Source: Cichorium intybus (Eukaryota > Streptophyta > Magnoliopsida > Asterales > Asteraceae). From it: DNA of 64,000 nt. Positions within the stretch are counted from its first letter, which is position 1. Every line of letters begins with the position of its first letter. The position numbers and the translations under genes were made by a program. The stretch lies in assembly GCA_023525715.1 (NCBI GenBank), contig CM042013.1, positions 76,801,494 through 76,865,493 on the forward strand, in the 5' to 3' direction. The notes beneath the pieces were generated by a model. That model did not search any database and was not told the DNA's origin. It saw only the letters and a list, made by a program, of their open reading frames with translations. Below are positions 12,062 to 24,203 of the stretch, piece after piece.

Positions 12062-12990
12062 ATGTCTGTAAAAGTGTCATTCTCCTCCTTCCCTCCTTCA
12101 CCCATTTCTAATTCACCCATTTCTAAGAGCTTCAGAAAGCACCTGTTAAATATGATAAGGCTGACTGGCCTTGACTGTGTGATATGGTTTTGCAATTAGA
12201 GAATAGTTCTTAGTTTTGCTGGCGAACCATATCCGACTGAGTGTACGCTCCCAAACATGGCATCACACAGCAGCTTGTGATGAGCATGACTCCTTGACTA
12301 TTAAGTCCAAGAAAGTTCGTTGCCTTATGCTATTGATCATTGACCCCGAGTTCCACAGGGATTTAGAATTCCTGGGGTAAGATAAGTTAGCGCAGCTGGT
12401 TAAGGAAAGGTTCCGAGAACTGGTTGAATGAAGGGAACGAACTAGGATCTTCAAAGAGCTTGAAGTTGCAAGCTAGAAGGAAGTAGCACCAGTTTGCGTG
12501 TTCCCGAGATTGAGGGATACATAGGCGAACAGTATAAAACTGGTTTCCCTTTGTGATCGGGAGTTAAGCATTAGCTCGACTCGCTGATCTGTTCATCCAG
12601 ATGAACAGAAAGGGTAACCGGATAACACAATCGTGGAAATGCATTCAATGTCGACTCTGTATGAGTCGTTCATGGAGAAGCATAGTTCCATTGATTCAGC
12701 TACTTCAGGATTGAGTCCAGTATTAAGGTGCATCAAGAAATGATACAGATCGTCTAGACCGATTGTTCGATGTTTCAAACTAGGAATCCATAAGGTGGGA
12801 CACAGTCACCAAAAGATTGGAAAAATGCTCCAAAGCCAAACCGTTTGGCAAACTCAGTAATATCTTAAAACTCAGAATACCTGATCCTCATTTCCTTGAT
12901 ACAGGATGTGTTTCTCACATTTGCTCTGTATGCACGGACTCTGTAGGATGCGGGATGTGGTCGCACAGGAGCATATTCGGATTGGATCTG
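12062..12990 (+). pseudogene. gag: Degenerate gag-protease of copy B
   Basis: An ATG at 12062 opens a frame matching the start of the copy D gag (Ser/Pro-rich N terminus, then the SESLRKHLPNMERLTGL-type segment), but many stops and frameshifts follow. Near the end, about 12892-12927, the translation FLDTGCVSHICS is the aspartic-protease active-site signature of plant Copia polyproteins (DTG followed by SHIC). It shows that the ancestor carried at least gag and protease. Nothing resembling integrase, reverse transcriptase or RNase H follows, and the frame closes at a stop near 13015. Confidence 0.7.
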
Positions 12991-13015
12991 GAGGTCGTGC
13001 ATTTTTGGAGTTAGG

Positions 13016-16000
13016 CTAGATATTTGTTCTTGTTATTAGTTTATAGATACATATGACATGGATTCGCATAGTACATTGTTCTGAGGATAACTCTAGTTTA
13101 ATAAAATATTTTCTTTTAAAACATGATTGTTTTAATTGTCCTCGAAATGTTATGTAAATGTGTTGATGACGTAAATGGTAATAACTTGAATGTTGATACA
13201 TCCAATGGGATTGGATTTATGAATTGTGTTCCTTATGATTGTTAAAGTGAATTTTATGAGAATCACTTCAACCAAAGGTCCAGTTGGACAGGACTTTGGA
13301 ATCATTTGACTTAGAGTCACATGATGAATTGAGTTCTCAATAAAACCAGTTGTTGCAAGAAATGCATCACCCAAAGATCCAATGGATAGGATTTTGGAAT
13401 CAATTGACTTGGAGTCAGGTGATGATTGCATGTCTTGAACAATATTAACAAAGTCATAAATTTACATATAGATGTAAAAGACCTTAAGATTTTGAGCAAC
13501 AGACACATAAGTTACTATGTATTGCTCAAATCTTCGAACAGAACACGATTAGTTATACTTCATGATAATTGCCAAATAGTTTGACAAATAGGGCTTCGCT
13601 TATCGAAATAAGCGATTGATTGGAACCTTGAAGTGTTTAAGGATTTCAAAGGAAGTATAAGATCCACAGAAACTGAGTGACAACATAGACTGAGAAAATG
13701 TTTCACAGTTTATCCTCTTCCAAGAACATTAATGGTTATAATGTGTCTTAGGGAAGACGATGGAGCATTGATCGAAATAGTTTTGATCCTCGATGTATAA
13801 GATACATTTCCGATTAGTATTTTCAATGAATTAAATATTCAACCAGTCAGACCGCAGAAACCATATTCCGACCATATCTTAGACTAAGTAGGTTATGCCG
13901 ACACTGTCTGAAATGTAAAGCTGGGATCGGCCCACTAGTACATAGAAAGTCCAGGGTCATGTAGCATTCGTCTGAATCTCATGACAAGCCTGAAACTGAT
14001 CAGCGATGTCGTTTCATTGGCCATCCCGGTTATCCTTTGAAAGAAGAGTCCTTTTAGAAAGAGCTCATGTTCTAAGGAAACAGTGGGAGTAAGAATAATC
14101 CTGAAGGAGTTCAAGGATTAGCCAAGTGAAAGAACCTTTAGTCACCACTGGGCCTTGACCAGGAATCGGATTCCTGTTAAACCTGGCATACCCTCTCTTC
14201 GCTTGACCTATAGTTTTGGTCACCATCATAAGGAGATATGATCTGGGTGACATACCGATTAGTGGTAAAACACTAAAGATGGTACAGATAAGTAATCCGA
14301 CTACTAGGAAGCATTGGTGAGCCCGGTTGCTGCCAAATAAGAGAACATTAGCGCGAGACACAGTCTATGTGACAGTTTGATTGATTTTACAACTGGTCTA
14401 GGAACCAGTGGGAGTAATTGAATCATCAAAAGAAGGGAATATAGAAATGTACTTACAGAACATCTGGTTGAATGAGTCATCACTTGGGGTCAAGCAATTG
14501 ATTCCGAGAGAGGCACTCTTAATAGAAGATCAAATCTGAGAGGATTCTACGTGGCATAGTGTGAGTCGTTAGTGGAGCGTGTGTGGTTTACCGGCACACT
14601 AATAGGGACTCACATAGAGCATGCCATTACAAAAGGTACATGGCCCCGGGATTCGTCCCATGGGTATCTCGCAAGAAAGGATATTCGGATTCTCAAAATA
14701 AACCAAAAGGTTTGGATTTTGTGAATAGCCTGAAAGATTTTCTTTAGTATGTCGGAAATTTTTGGATTTCAGTTTCATAAAATGTGCCAAAAGTTCTAGA
14801 TTTTGTGAATAGTCCGAAAGAGTTATATAACTGTGTCAAAGCCAGAGGGAGTATCGTTGTTATATGCTATCACTGTATGTGGGTTATAGGAAACGTCTCT
14901 TATCATTACAAAGTGTAATGACTTGGTGTTAAGAAACGGTTCGCTATGAAAAACTTTAAGAGATACAACATACTCAGGTGGTTGTAAACATCTATTAGAT
15001 AGATCGAAATTCTGCCAATATGATCTTGATGAGATTCAAGATACATAACCCAAGGAAAGGAGTTTCCTATCATTGCAAAGTGTGATGACTTGGCATGAAA
15101 GAAATAAAGAAGGTGCAACATACTCACGTAGTTCACGGACATCTATCGGATAGATGAAACTGACAGTATAGACCTAGCCATTGAAAAATATGATCTTGAT
15201 GAGATTCAAGATGCATAAGAAATAGTCTCCGAAAGAAAATGCTTTCCGGAAGTCATGACACAAGGATTATTGTTAATCTTTGGATTTCAAAAGGGTTTGG
15301 AATGAGATTACATCAGGTTCCACGAGCCTCTTGGACCAATCGGAAGTGTTATGAACGTATCCTGATGACTTGATGCTTAGAGCATAGTAAGTTGGATTCA
15401 GGATATGACCTTGCTGAGAGTACTAAATGGATTTTGAACACACGTGAGAAATCATTGGGAAACGATTAGGGTGAATGATTTGAAAGGAGTTTGAAATCAG
15501 TAATTGTTTACAACAGGACGTAGTGCTGTAGGACTTCATGGTTAAAGAGTTCCGTTGGCATTCTGATGGAGCGCGTGTGGTTCACCGGCACTTCACGATA
15601 CCTCGAAATAGTCTTAGGGTGCAGTCATGCAGACTTATAAAGACCCCGAGAAACATGGGCAGTTACGGTACACATCACCAGAATGGAGTTGTGAGAGAAA
15701 TAGACAGAATGACAAATTGAGATATCATCGGAAGAGTATCCTATTGGATTATCTGCAATAAAGTGTATAAGTGTTAGACACTTGGATACATAGAAATAGT
15801 GAAATAAGTCATTTAGTTAAAATAGACATAGATATAAAATGTTTGAATTGAAAGTTTAACAGAGAATAAGAAACTGATAATAGTTATTATAAATCCGACT
15901 TAGTGATTACCTCGTGGAGACTTGGTAATAAGCAGGAGTAGCTACCAGTCAGATTTTATGTTTCGCTTTCGCATATTTTACTTCTTGGATAATTGGATTA

Positions 16001-16700
16001 TTCAAATATCCACAGTCGCTCATACTTTTAGGGAGTAAGTATGAAGGAAGACTGTCATGAATTGGTTTGTAGATTGTCTAAGGAGTTAGACATTGCAATA
16101 AGATTGCTGCAACGTTCATGAGTACTTGGAAATGGAGATTTGAGTATTGGATAAACCCACGCTCAATAGATTGCTTTATGTATTACATCATGAGCAATGT
16201 TGAGACGATAATATCTTATGATCTTGAAGTGGAGAGATATGAGGTATAATTTACGAGGTGGTTGTTCATTGATAGTATGAAAACGCATCGGTAACTCGAT
16301 GTTATAAAGCGTGCTGTTGTGAGTAATTTGTCTGGTAAAAGATATAAGCATATGAGTCGAAGCTTATTCGTCCCTTGACCCTGACGGGAAATAGATACCT
16401 GTAGGCCTCTCGATGATTTTGAAGTTGACTAAAGTGCTGGCCAGCCTGGACTAAATTGATGTGTTCAATTAGAAGTCCCATAGTCATAAGGAGAATCGGA
16501 AATCGAGAAACAGAGTATCGGACAGAGATTGATCTCAATCCATGTCTTGTGTCTGAAAATATCTTGTTGGACGAAGGATCATATGATCACTTATCTATGG
16601 ACAAAACTGAATAGGTCAGAGTTCGGCAGCAGTTTCTAGGAAGCTACAATTTGCTTGTCAATTAGAAGGTTAACTGGCAATTATAGTCATAGACTTATCC
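13016..16700 (+). other. Non-coding structured interior of copy B
   Basis: No supported coding sequence occurs here on either strand; the short frames present are not conserved between copies A, B and D. Conserved hairpins include TTGAGCAA/TTGCTCAA (13492-13529), CGCTTAT/ATAAGCG (13597-13614), GTTAGTG/CACTAAT around GAGCGTGTGTGG (14568-14603), TGATG/CTTCA around GAGCGCGTGTGG (15564-15595, one mismatch) and ATTACC/GGTAAT (near 15908-15931). Confidence 0.7.
13266..13440 (+). repeat. Two ~100-bp palindrome-bearing units (copy B)
   Basis: Units carry GTCCAGTTGGAC and ATCCAATGGAT respectively, each followed by a TTGACTtagAGTCA-type palindrome. Arms stay complementary although their sequence differs. 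Confidence 0.75.
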
Positions 16701-16711
16701 AAGTGGGAGAC
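16701..16711 (+). other. Polypurine tract of copy B
   Basis: AAGTGGGAGAC directly before the 3' LTR. Confidence 0.7.
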
Positions 16712-17072
16712 TGTTGGATTATGTGTCTAAGCCATTACTAATAATTTTTATTTACCTAATTGATAGTAGCAAAGTCCATTTGGGTTGCCCTCATAGCTAG
16801 AGGTTGAACAGAAAAACCGGGAGAGAGAAAGGTTGATTTATTATGTGATTAATAAATCAATAGAATAAAATAAATAGTTTATTAATATATTATGGTGATA
16901 ATATATTAATTAATTAGAAATTAATCTGGAATTAATTGGAATTAATTTGGTGATTAATTGAATTAATTAAAGGTGCAGGGGCTGATTTGTAATTGTTGTA
17001 TAGTTGAGCAATAGATAATTATAGTATATATATGGAGAACGAAAATTAGGATATTTATATCCATAATTTTCG

Positions 17073-17210
<138 letters not shown>

Positions 17211-17817
17211 TTAGGTTCTATTGAGAACCTAAATATTCATAAGATCTTGAGAACCAAATCTGGACCATCAGATTAAAAAATTTGAAGGTCAAGATGAAAA
17301 ATGGCAGTTTTGTAATTATCAAAAATTTAAATGGCATATTTGGTTTTAAATATCAGTCGCAAGGGGTATATCGGTCATCAAAATACGTGTCCCTGTAATT
17401 AAGCAACATTAATTTGACTTAAAATAGGAAACCCTATAATTCTCTCTCTTCCTCTCATTCTCACGTATTCAATTCGTCTCATTCTCACGTATTCAACAAT
17501 CCGATCAGATCTTCATCGTCTCTCTCGCTCCTCTCTCCGATATTTTTCTGTAAAAAACCCTAGAATTCCGACCCATCCAACGGAACAGCCGGTGAAGCCA
17601 AACGGCCAGACGGTTCGCAGTTCGCCCACAAAGCTCCAAACCCTACGTCAGACGACCTCCCTCTTGACCGACTCGCTCTCTCTCAATCACAGCTTCTCCA
17701 CCACCACAAGGAATCTGTCCGATTTCTTCCTCCCTCTCTTCGTCGTCGCCCTCTTCACCGTCGCCCTAATCGTCTCCTCCGATTGGATTCCCTCTTGCTG
17801 CGTTAAGCGAATCTGAA

Positions 17818-17985
17818 ATGAGATCGATGATTGCATCTGGTTCGGTTTTTCAATGACAAATATGATCGATGATTGCATCTGGTTCGGATCTGTGCATTTG
17901 GAGGCTGCGATTGCGGCAGGACGGTGGATGGTTGCCGGAGGTGTATCATTGAAGGTCGTTCCGTTTAATTTGGAAGCTGCGATTG
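17818..17985. repeat. Short internal duplications in the TIR element
   Basis: GATCGATGATTGCATCTGG occurs twice about 45 bp apart (near 17822 and 17863). AGCTGCGATTGCGGCA-type sequence occurs twice about 70 bp apart (near 17902 and 17973). Confidence 0.6.
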
Positions 17986-17989
17986 CGGC

Positions 17990-18410
17990 ATGTGCACATA
18001 TATGTATATGGTCATGTGCATATATAAGCACATGTGCACATGTGCATATGTTCATATACATGTGTATATGCATATCCATTTTTGGAATGTGACATTGGCA
18101 TGAAGAATTCTCATGAGTGAATAATATATACATATCCATACAGTTGTATGCACATATGCATGCATGTGTATATGTTCATAAATATGTTTGTACATATATG
18201 CATAATTGCATACGTGTATTGAATGTATGTGCATATGTGTTATGTATATTGAATATATATGCATGTGTGTGCATATATGCATATATGTATATGTGTACAT
18301 GTGTAATTATGTATGTGTGCAATAATATATGTGTGTGCATATACGCATATCCGTATGTGTTTGTGTATATCAGTATCTCTACATATGTGCATATATGTAT
18401 GTTCACTTTT
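17990..18410. repeat. Alternating purine-pyrimidine TGCATA/TGTATA repeat
   Basis: About 420 bp built almost entirely of GTGCATATATGTATATG-like words, strongly alternating purine-pyrimidine and self-complementary at many points. Frames in all phases are open here (stretches of Cys/Ile/Tyr/His), which reflects composition and not coding. A weaker continuation is at 18640-18790. Confidence 0.8.
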
Positions 18411-19100
18411 ATTACCGTTTTTGCAGATTTTACAAAATTTATCGATCAAATTGAAGAGGTGAAAATTGATAAAAGTGAAGAAACTTGACAATCAAGGAAG
18501 AAACAATGAAGATATTATAAATTTTTGTTGTATTTTTTTTAAATATTTTATGTATGTGTGGTTCAAAACACTTGTATATTATTATTGCTTTTAATAAATT
18601 AGTGTGTTTATTATTTGCGTTAACATATTAGAAGTACAAAATATGTGTATATAAATTCCGAAAATATGCATATATGCACCTGGGTATCTGCATATATGCA
18701 CATTGCAAATACATAAATTTGTATATAAGAATTCATAAAATATGCATATATGCACCTACGAATAATTATATATGTACGTGTAATTACGAAAAAAATGTGT
18801 GTATTTTAAATTCCAAAAATCAAATTAAAAAAATCTCGAAAAATCTGATATTAAAAAAAATAAAAATCTCGAAAATTTTGATATTAATAAAACGAAATCT
18901 TATTATTTTTAAATTTTAAAATTTGAAATTGATTAGGCTTATTTTTAGGAATTGATATTCTGTTGTCAAAAATAAAAAAAATCAAAATTAAATTAGATTT
19001 ATAAAATGACGATCAAGCACTTTTGGATTAGGGTAAGGATCTAATGGATGACATTGAGTTCTCAAGATCTCATAGATATTTGAGTTCTCAATAGAACCTA

Positions 19101-19214
<114 letters not shown>

Positions 19215-19595
19215 TAAATAAGGGTTTGAATTTAAAGATAAAAGGTTTATCCGGTTTGAATTCGAATAAGGCTTATCTGTTAAACCCTTGAGGCTATAAA
19301 TAGGGAGCCCCATTACCTCATAAGGACCACAAAATTTTAAGGGTTTTTCTCCCTCTCTCTGGTTTTTTCGAGTTCCCTAGCTTCTGGGTGTGACTCCATT
19401 TAAGGCAGGGCATTTGCGTTGCTTAGCTTGCAAGAAACAACTAAAAGGTTAGTTTTTCTTTATTATTTCTTTTAGTAATTTTTGTTTGGCCTTTAGGAAT
19501 TATTATATGTTCAAAGTTAGACAACATAGATCCAATCTAGGTTGCATGTGAACTTAGGTTTTAGTTCATAGATTTGCAGAAAACCTTTCAAATGT

Positions 19596-20048
19596 TTCTC
19601 CGACAAAAGTTGTAAAATGGTTGTACTCAGAGAGACTTGACACCAGTTTTTGATCTTTCGCTTCCTCCGTTCCTAAGAACATATTCTGCAAGAGAACCCA
19701 AATTTGTTGGCTGTCGTACAATTTTGTATAAGATCAAATAGTTCCGGAGGGATTCTACATTAGATCTCGGTAAATGCAATTTGGTCGTTGTCAATTTTCT
19801 TAATGTCAAGGGGGGTCAATCTTGGCTGTGGAATACCACCTAGAGCTTCTTCAGCAGTGTCGGCTCTAGGGGTGTCGGGTTGGGACGTGAGGTCCTTCCT
19901 CGACAGAATTCCAGATGTCCTTTCCCTTTGTTTTGAGATAATTACGCATTCTGGACGCCCAGCTATTATACTCGGTAGGGATGAGTATAGGGGCTCGGTT
20001 AGAACTACAGACACTGTTTGCAACGTTTAGAGAGTAATTCATCCGCAT
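19596..20048 (-). pseudogene. gag: Copia gag of element C, N-terminal part
   Basis: A start at 20048 reads toward IPTEYNSWASRMRNYLKTKG, the conserved N-terminal helix region of plant Copia Gag, followed in shifted frames by LDIKKIDNDQIAF and then LGTEEAKDQKLVSSLSEY up to the junction with copy B. At least two frameshifts and one stop (near 19745) interrupt it, besides the insertion itself. The next codons lie at 9927 on the other side of copy B. Confidence 0.75.
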
Positions 20049-20213
20049 TTTTTAGTAGAAGGAGAGATTTTGAATTGTTTGAAGCGCAAGAGATAGTTTT
20101 TGAAAAATTGAGCTATAATAGCATGCGATGGTCCACAGAGGGTTCTAAGGTTGTTGCTACTGCCAGGATTTTGAGCAAATTGGGCACTTAGAATCTTATA
20201 GACAGCTATTCAA

Positions 20214-20225
20214 GCTCTGATACCA
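20214..20225 (-). other. Primer-binding site of element C
   Basis: TGGTATCAGAGC on the minus strand, two bases from the LTR that begins (plus orientation) TGTTGTCGCC. Confidence 0.85.
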
Positions 20226-20227
20226 AT

Positions 20228-21298
20228 TGTTGTCGCCAAAATATTCTAAGTAAGATGCGGAAAGTAAGGTTTCGAAACTGGGAGGTTTCGGAAGTGGAAA
20301 AGTCTGAAGACTTGAGTGGATTTGCGGAATGATATAAATATAAAGAGTACTTAGAAAAGATCAATAGCTCAACAATAAATAAAGTACATAAACAGTTAAA
20401 TAACATGAAAGGTAAGAACGGGAAGATTAAAGTGCTAGAAATGTAAATATATGAATAAATGCAGATAAGAACAAGAGAGTTGATGGAATGAGAGAAATTA
20501 TATTGATATATGTCAAAGTGTTACAACTTGTCTCTCAAACTCATGAGGACTGAAGATGGACGTGGTCTTCCTTTTATAAGATAAGGGAAGACCTTCGGAT
20601 AAAGACCTATGGACTGAAGAGCAGACAACATGTCTCTCTTCAGTCAGACAATATGGATAAATCTATTATAATAATACAATGTCAGACTAGGATGGCTTTA
20701 GCTAGAATAAAATAATACACTGAGTACAACCGACATGCTCCTAAAAGACCACGCCTGATCTAGTCCGATTATACCCTATAAGTTGAAGTGCTTATCCTTT
20801 GTCTTATCTTCAAGATGGTCTTCAGATCTTCAGTCTTCTATGTAGAATGTCTAAGTGTGAAAGTTCTCAAATGTTGCTTATGATGTTGATCCGAAATCCT
20901 GAATGGATTTCATTTCAGAGTCCTGGAATCAGAGTAACTTAGAAACTTGGTCTTCGTGGTCTTGTGTGATCTTCTGAGTTAGTTTGGAGCATGGTCTTCC
21001 GAACTGTGTCTTTCAAACATCGTATCTTCTGAATTGATATTGATTTAATCGGAGTTCCGAAATCCAAGACTGGATTTCGGACATATAAGATCATCACACA
21101 AATCATCCAAAACCATAAGTATATTCATGAAACACATTTGGAACATATAATAAACTCATTCAGAACTTAACAATTGTTCATCACTTAAAACATTCATAAG
21201 AAATACTTGTTCATCATTCCATCAAAACAAAGTGATTAAAATTACTACCAAACACATCAAACACCGAGTTGGTCAACGACTTGGTTCTAGCACTAACA
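20228..21298 (-). repeat. 5' LTR of element C
   Basis: Plus-strand ends are TGTTGTCGCCAA and GCACTAACA; on the minus strand this is TGTTAGTGC...GGCGACAACA, with the short TGTT/AACA inverted ends typical of Copia LTRs. The inner end is fixed by the primer site; the outer end at 21298 is inferred from the TGTTA motif because the partner LTR is missing. Length is about 1071 bp. Confidence 0.6.
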
Positions 21299-22367
21299 AA
21301 TTATTCTTGCCCTAATCTTGGTTTTTCTAGATCTAAGTTTTTGTGATTAATCCAGATCTCCTTTTTTTTCTTACCGTTCATGACCCAACATTTGAGCCCA
21401 AATCTGGTTTTACTTCATTCGATCCAGCTTCACTGATTTAATGGTTTTCATCTTTGATCTAATTATTCAAAATGTAATGTTGATTTCACGGTTCCTCTCG
21501 AACGTGGAATCGACCTTTCATCACTCTGTAATGGATTCTGTTTGTTATCATATCTAGATCTAAAATTCCTATTCATGTTCTTTTCTTCATTTTTTTAAAC
21601 ATTCAGATCTAAAATCGAAGTCATTGAATCTGAAATAAAACTCTACATCATGACTCATCTAGTCGATTATTAATCAAAATCATTTGTACGCTAAAACGTA
21701 ATGTCGAGAATACACTTTGGAACAACAATCTTGAATTTGTTCATTGATACACTGTAATGGGGTTTATTGAGAATATTGACACAAACTCCAATCACCAATG
21801 ATTTTTTTCTATGAATCATTCACAAACCTATATCGACAAATGAAAATTGAGGAATGGGGTTAATAGAGAACAATGACATGAACACCATTTTACATGTTCC
21901 CTATTACCTCGGTATTGTTGGATGTTCGGTGACGGTAACTTTTTGACAAAAACACGTTTGGATCTTCAAATCGATCATGAACCGATAGGTTTGTGATTCG
22001 GACTGTCTTGCAAATGGAACAACGATCCGTGAATGGAGAAGGTTTGATGGTGAAAGCCCATCAATGACGAAGGATTTAAAACTGATTTCTATCAATCTCG
22101 AAGGGTAGAAAACGCAGATGATAATGGGAATTGGGATGTGAAATTTCAAAGTGTATGGTGCAGATTGGTTTGATCGGAAATTTCTATACGAAGGTATCAG
22201 AGAACAAATGCGACAGATGAAAAATGGTTTTGGTTGAGTAATTTTCGAAGTTAAATCGATGGCGAATGATCTTTGATGGTGAAGCCGGAGGGTTATCGAT
22301 CGGTGAAGATGATGAAAAAGGATTGAAATGCTGATGTGATTGTTTGCGTTCGTTAGATCAAATTCAC
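21299..22367. other. Unassigned sequence, left flank of the Harbinger element
   Basis: No gene is recognised. A 199-codon minus-strand frame at 21904-22503 runs across the transposon boundary at 22371 and so cannot be an ancestral gene. Confidence 0.5.
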
Positions 22368-22394
22368 TAAGGTGCTGTTTGTTTTTGAAGAGGT

Positions 22395-22480
22395 AAAAGG
22401 TCTGCAGTCTGCGGACTACATCTGCAGACATCTGTAGCAGAAGAGGTGGACCAAATGTCTGCAGTCTGCAAAAAGAAGAC
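22395..22480. promoter_or_regulatory. Left subterminal GTCTGCAG repeats
   Basis: GGTCTGCAGTCTGCGG, TCTGCAGAC and GTCTGCAGTCTGC lie within about 90 bp of the left end. Similar words (GGTCTGCGGGCTGC, GTCTGCGCGGGTCTGCG) lie at 26010-26080 near the right end. They are probably binding sites for the transposition proteins; this is inferred from position and repetition. Confidence 0.55.
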
Positions 22481-22641
22481 TGTTTGTTTTTTAAAGTCTG
22501 CAAACTGTAAAATAAACTGAACTTTAAATAAACTGAAAATTTTAAACATAAGAGTTTTCAACATTGAAATTTAAACAATTCTAGTTCAAGAACATCCAAA
22601 TATAAGTCATACAACATCAAAAACAATTTTTTTGAAAGTAT

Positions 22642-23774
22642 TCATTCCCTAATTTGCATTAATTGCTCTGCAATTTCATCACGTAAATTCACCATATAAT
22701 CTCGGTCCGCTGCATTACCATGTTCTTGAACCTCTTCATAATCACCAACGGGCGCACGGTTATTCCCAAGCGGCATATCGGGTTGATCGTATTGAGCAAA
22801 TAGCTCGTCGCTCAAACCCTCTTTCCGTATAAAATTATGAAGCGCAAAGCATGCTATGGTGATGTTTCTTTGTGTAACAAATGGAAATGGCACCATTCTC
22901 TTCAAAATAGGAAATCGTGCTTTCAAGACACCATAAGCACGCTCAATGACGTTCCGAAGTTTTGCATGTGCATGGTTAAATTTTTCTTTATCGGACAATG
23001 CACGTCTACGACGAAAATCTCCAAGCCAATACCTAATATTACCATATGGAGCCATAAACCCTCGAGTGTGTGCATAAGCTGCATCACAAAGATAATATTT
23101 ATCTGCAAATATAAACATACGTTAATGATTAAAATAACAAAATAAAAAATAAATGGATCCATAAACATACCTGGCGGTGGAACCGGGAAATGTGCACTCG
23201 CATCTGCTAATCTTTCTGATAATATTCTTGAATCATGTGCTATCCCTTCCCAGCCAGCCATAACATACGTGAAAATCATATTGAAGTCACAAACTCCCAA
23301 TACATTTTGATAGCAATCACCTTTTCCCCTTCCCCTATATAAATCTTGTCTACTAGCACGGATAACAGTATGTACCAACGTTCCATCAAGTGCACCAACC
23401 GCTCCTTTAAAGACTCGTCGTAGCCTTTTATTATGTCCCGGAATATTCGGATTCGGATTAAAAGAAGATGGTACTATCATATCTTTTGGAAAAACCATCA
23501 TTTTATCCAACACTTCATAAAAACATTTATGAATTTTTTGCTTTGAGTGTTGAAATCTCCGCTTGATGACAACATATCGTTGATTGTGGCCGATCATCAT
23601 CAAAAACATTGCCATTTTTTCTTCAACGGATACATGTTTACTATCCTTTAAGGAATAATTTGTTCTAAAATGTGCGCATAATCGAATGAAAGAGTCACGA
23701 GACATGCGTAGTAGCTCAAGACATTGTGTGTTATTACCTTGTAATAACTCCAATGTGAATTGATGTCCGGACAT
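22642..23774 (-). CDS. PIF/Harbinger (HARBI1-like) DDE transposase
   Basis: The protein cuts and joins the ends of the 22371-26132 element. Two exons: 23774-23171 and 23102-22642, separated by a 68-bp intron (23170-23103) with GTATGT donor and TTTGCAG acceptor; the join is in phase and gives 354 residues from the ATG at 23774. The catalytic acidic residues are visible as the first Asp in GALDGTLV, the second Asp in GIAHDSRIL and the Glu in NVIERAYGVLKARFP. Typical family segments KYYLCDAAYAHTRGF and YGNIRYWLGDF are present. Open sequence continues upstream to 23898 (VYDGLQQKIIARNSYVF) behind an acceptor-like TTGCACAG, so the real start may lie in an upstream exon not identified here. No internal stop was seen. 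It is HARBI1-like nuclease family by motifs. Confidence 0.85.
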
Positions 23775-23999
23775 TAGCGAAGTGTTATCCCGTTTTCGCT
23801 TCAAATTATTCTTCCAAAAAAATGATGATACAAATACATAAGAATTACGAGCAATAATTTTTTGTTGTAATCCATCATAAACCTGTGCAATAATAAACAC
23901 TAGTTAATAACAATACAAAAAAGTAACAAACATTACAACATTATATGAAAAAAAAACAACATACATTACAACATTATACGCAAAAAAATCAACCAACAT

Positions 24000-24180
24000 T
24001 CCAACATACGAGGCAAAAAAGGCAACAAAGTTTCCAAAAGATTACTCAAAAAGACAACAAAGTTTCCAACATACTACTCAAAAAGACAACAAAGTTTCCA
24101 AAAGATTACTCAAAAAGACAACAAAGTTTCAAACATACTATGCAAAAAATGCAACAAAGTTTCCAACTACTCAAAAAAAC
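24000..24180. repeat. ~36-bp imperfect tandem repeats between the two Harbinger genes
   Basis: Units of the form ACTCAAAAAGACAACAAAG followed by TTTCCAAAAGATT or TTTCCAACATACT repeat about five times. They sit upstream of the transposase start, so they may be part of its promoter or 5' leader. Confidence 0.7.
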
Positions 24181-24203
24181 CAACAATGTCATCTCTACTT
24201 GAA

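Noticed and set aside
13016..16700. Possible cryptic pol in the interior of copy B
   Set aside because: No integrase HHCC or DDE pattern, no YVDD-type reverse transcriptase motif and no RNase H motif could be found in any frame of A, B or D; conservation between copies follows hairpins, not codons.
17687..18491. Overlapping frames of 76-150 codons on both strands
   Set aside because: Open because of alternating TGCATA composition; no codon bias toward one frame and no known motif.
21904..22503. 199-codon minus-strand frame
   Set aside because: Crosses the Harbinger TIR at 22371, so it cannot predate the insertion, and shows no domain.
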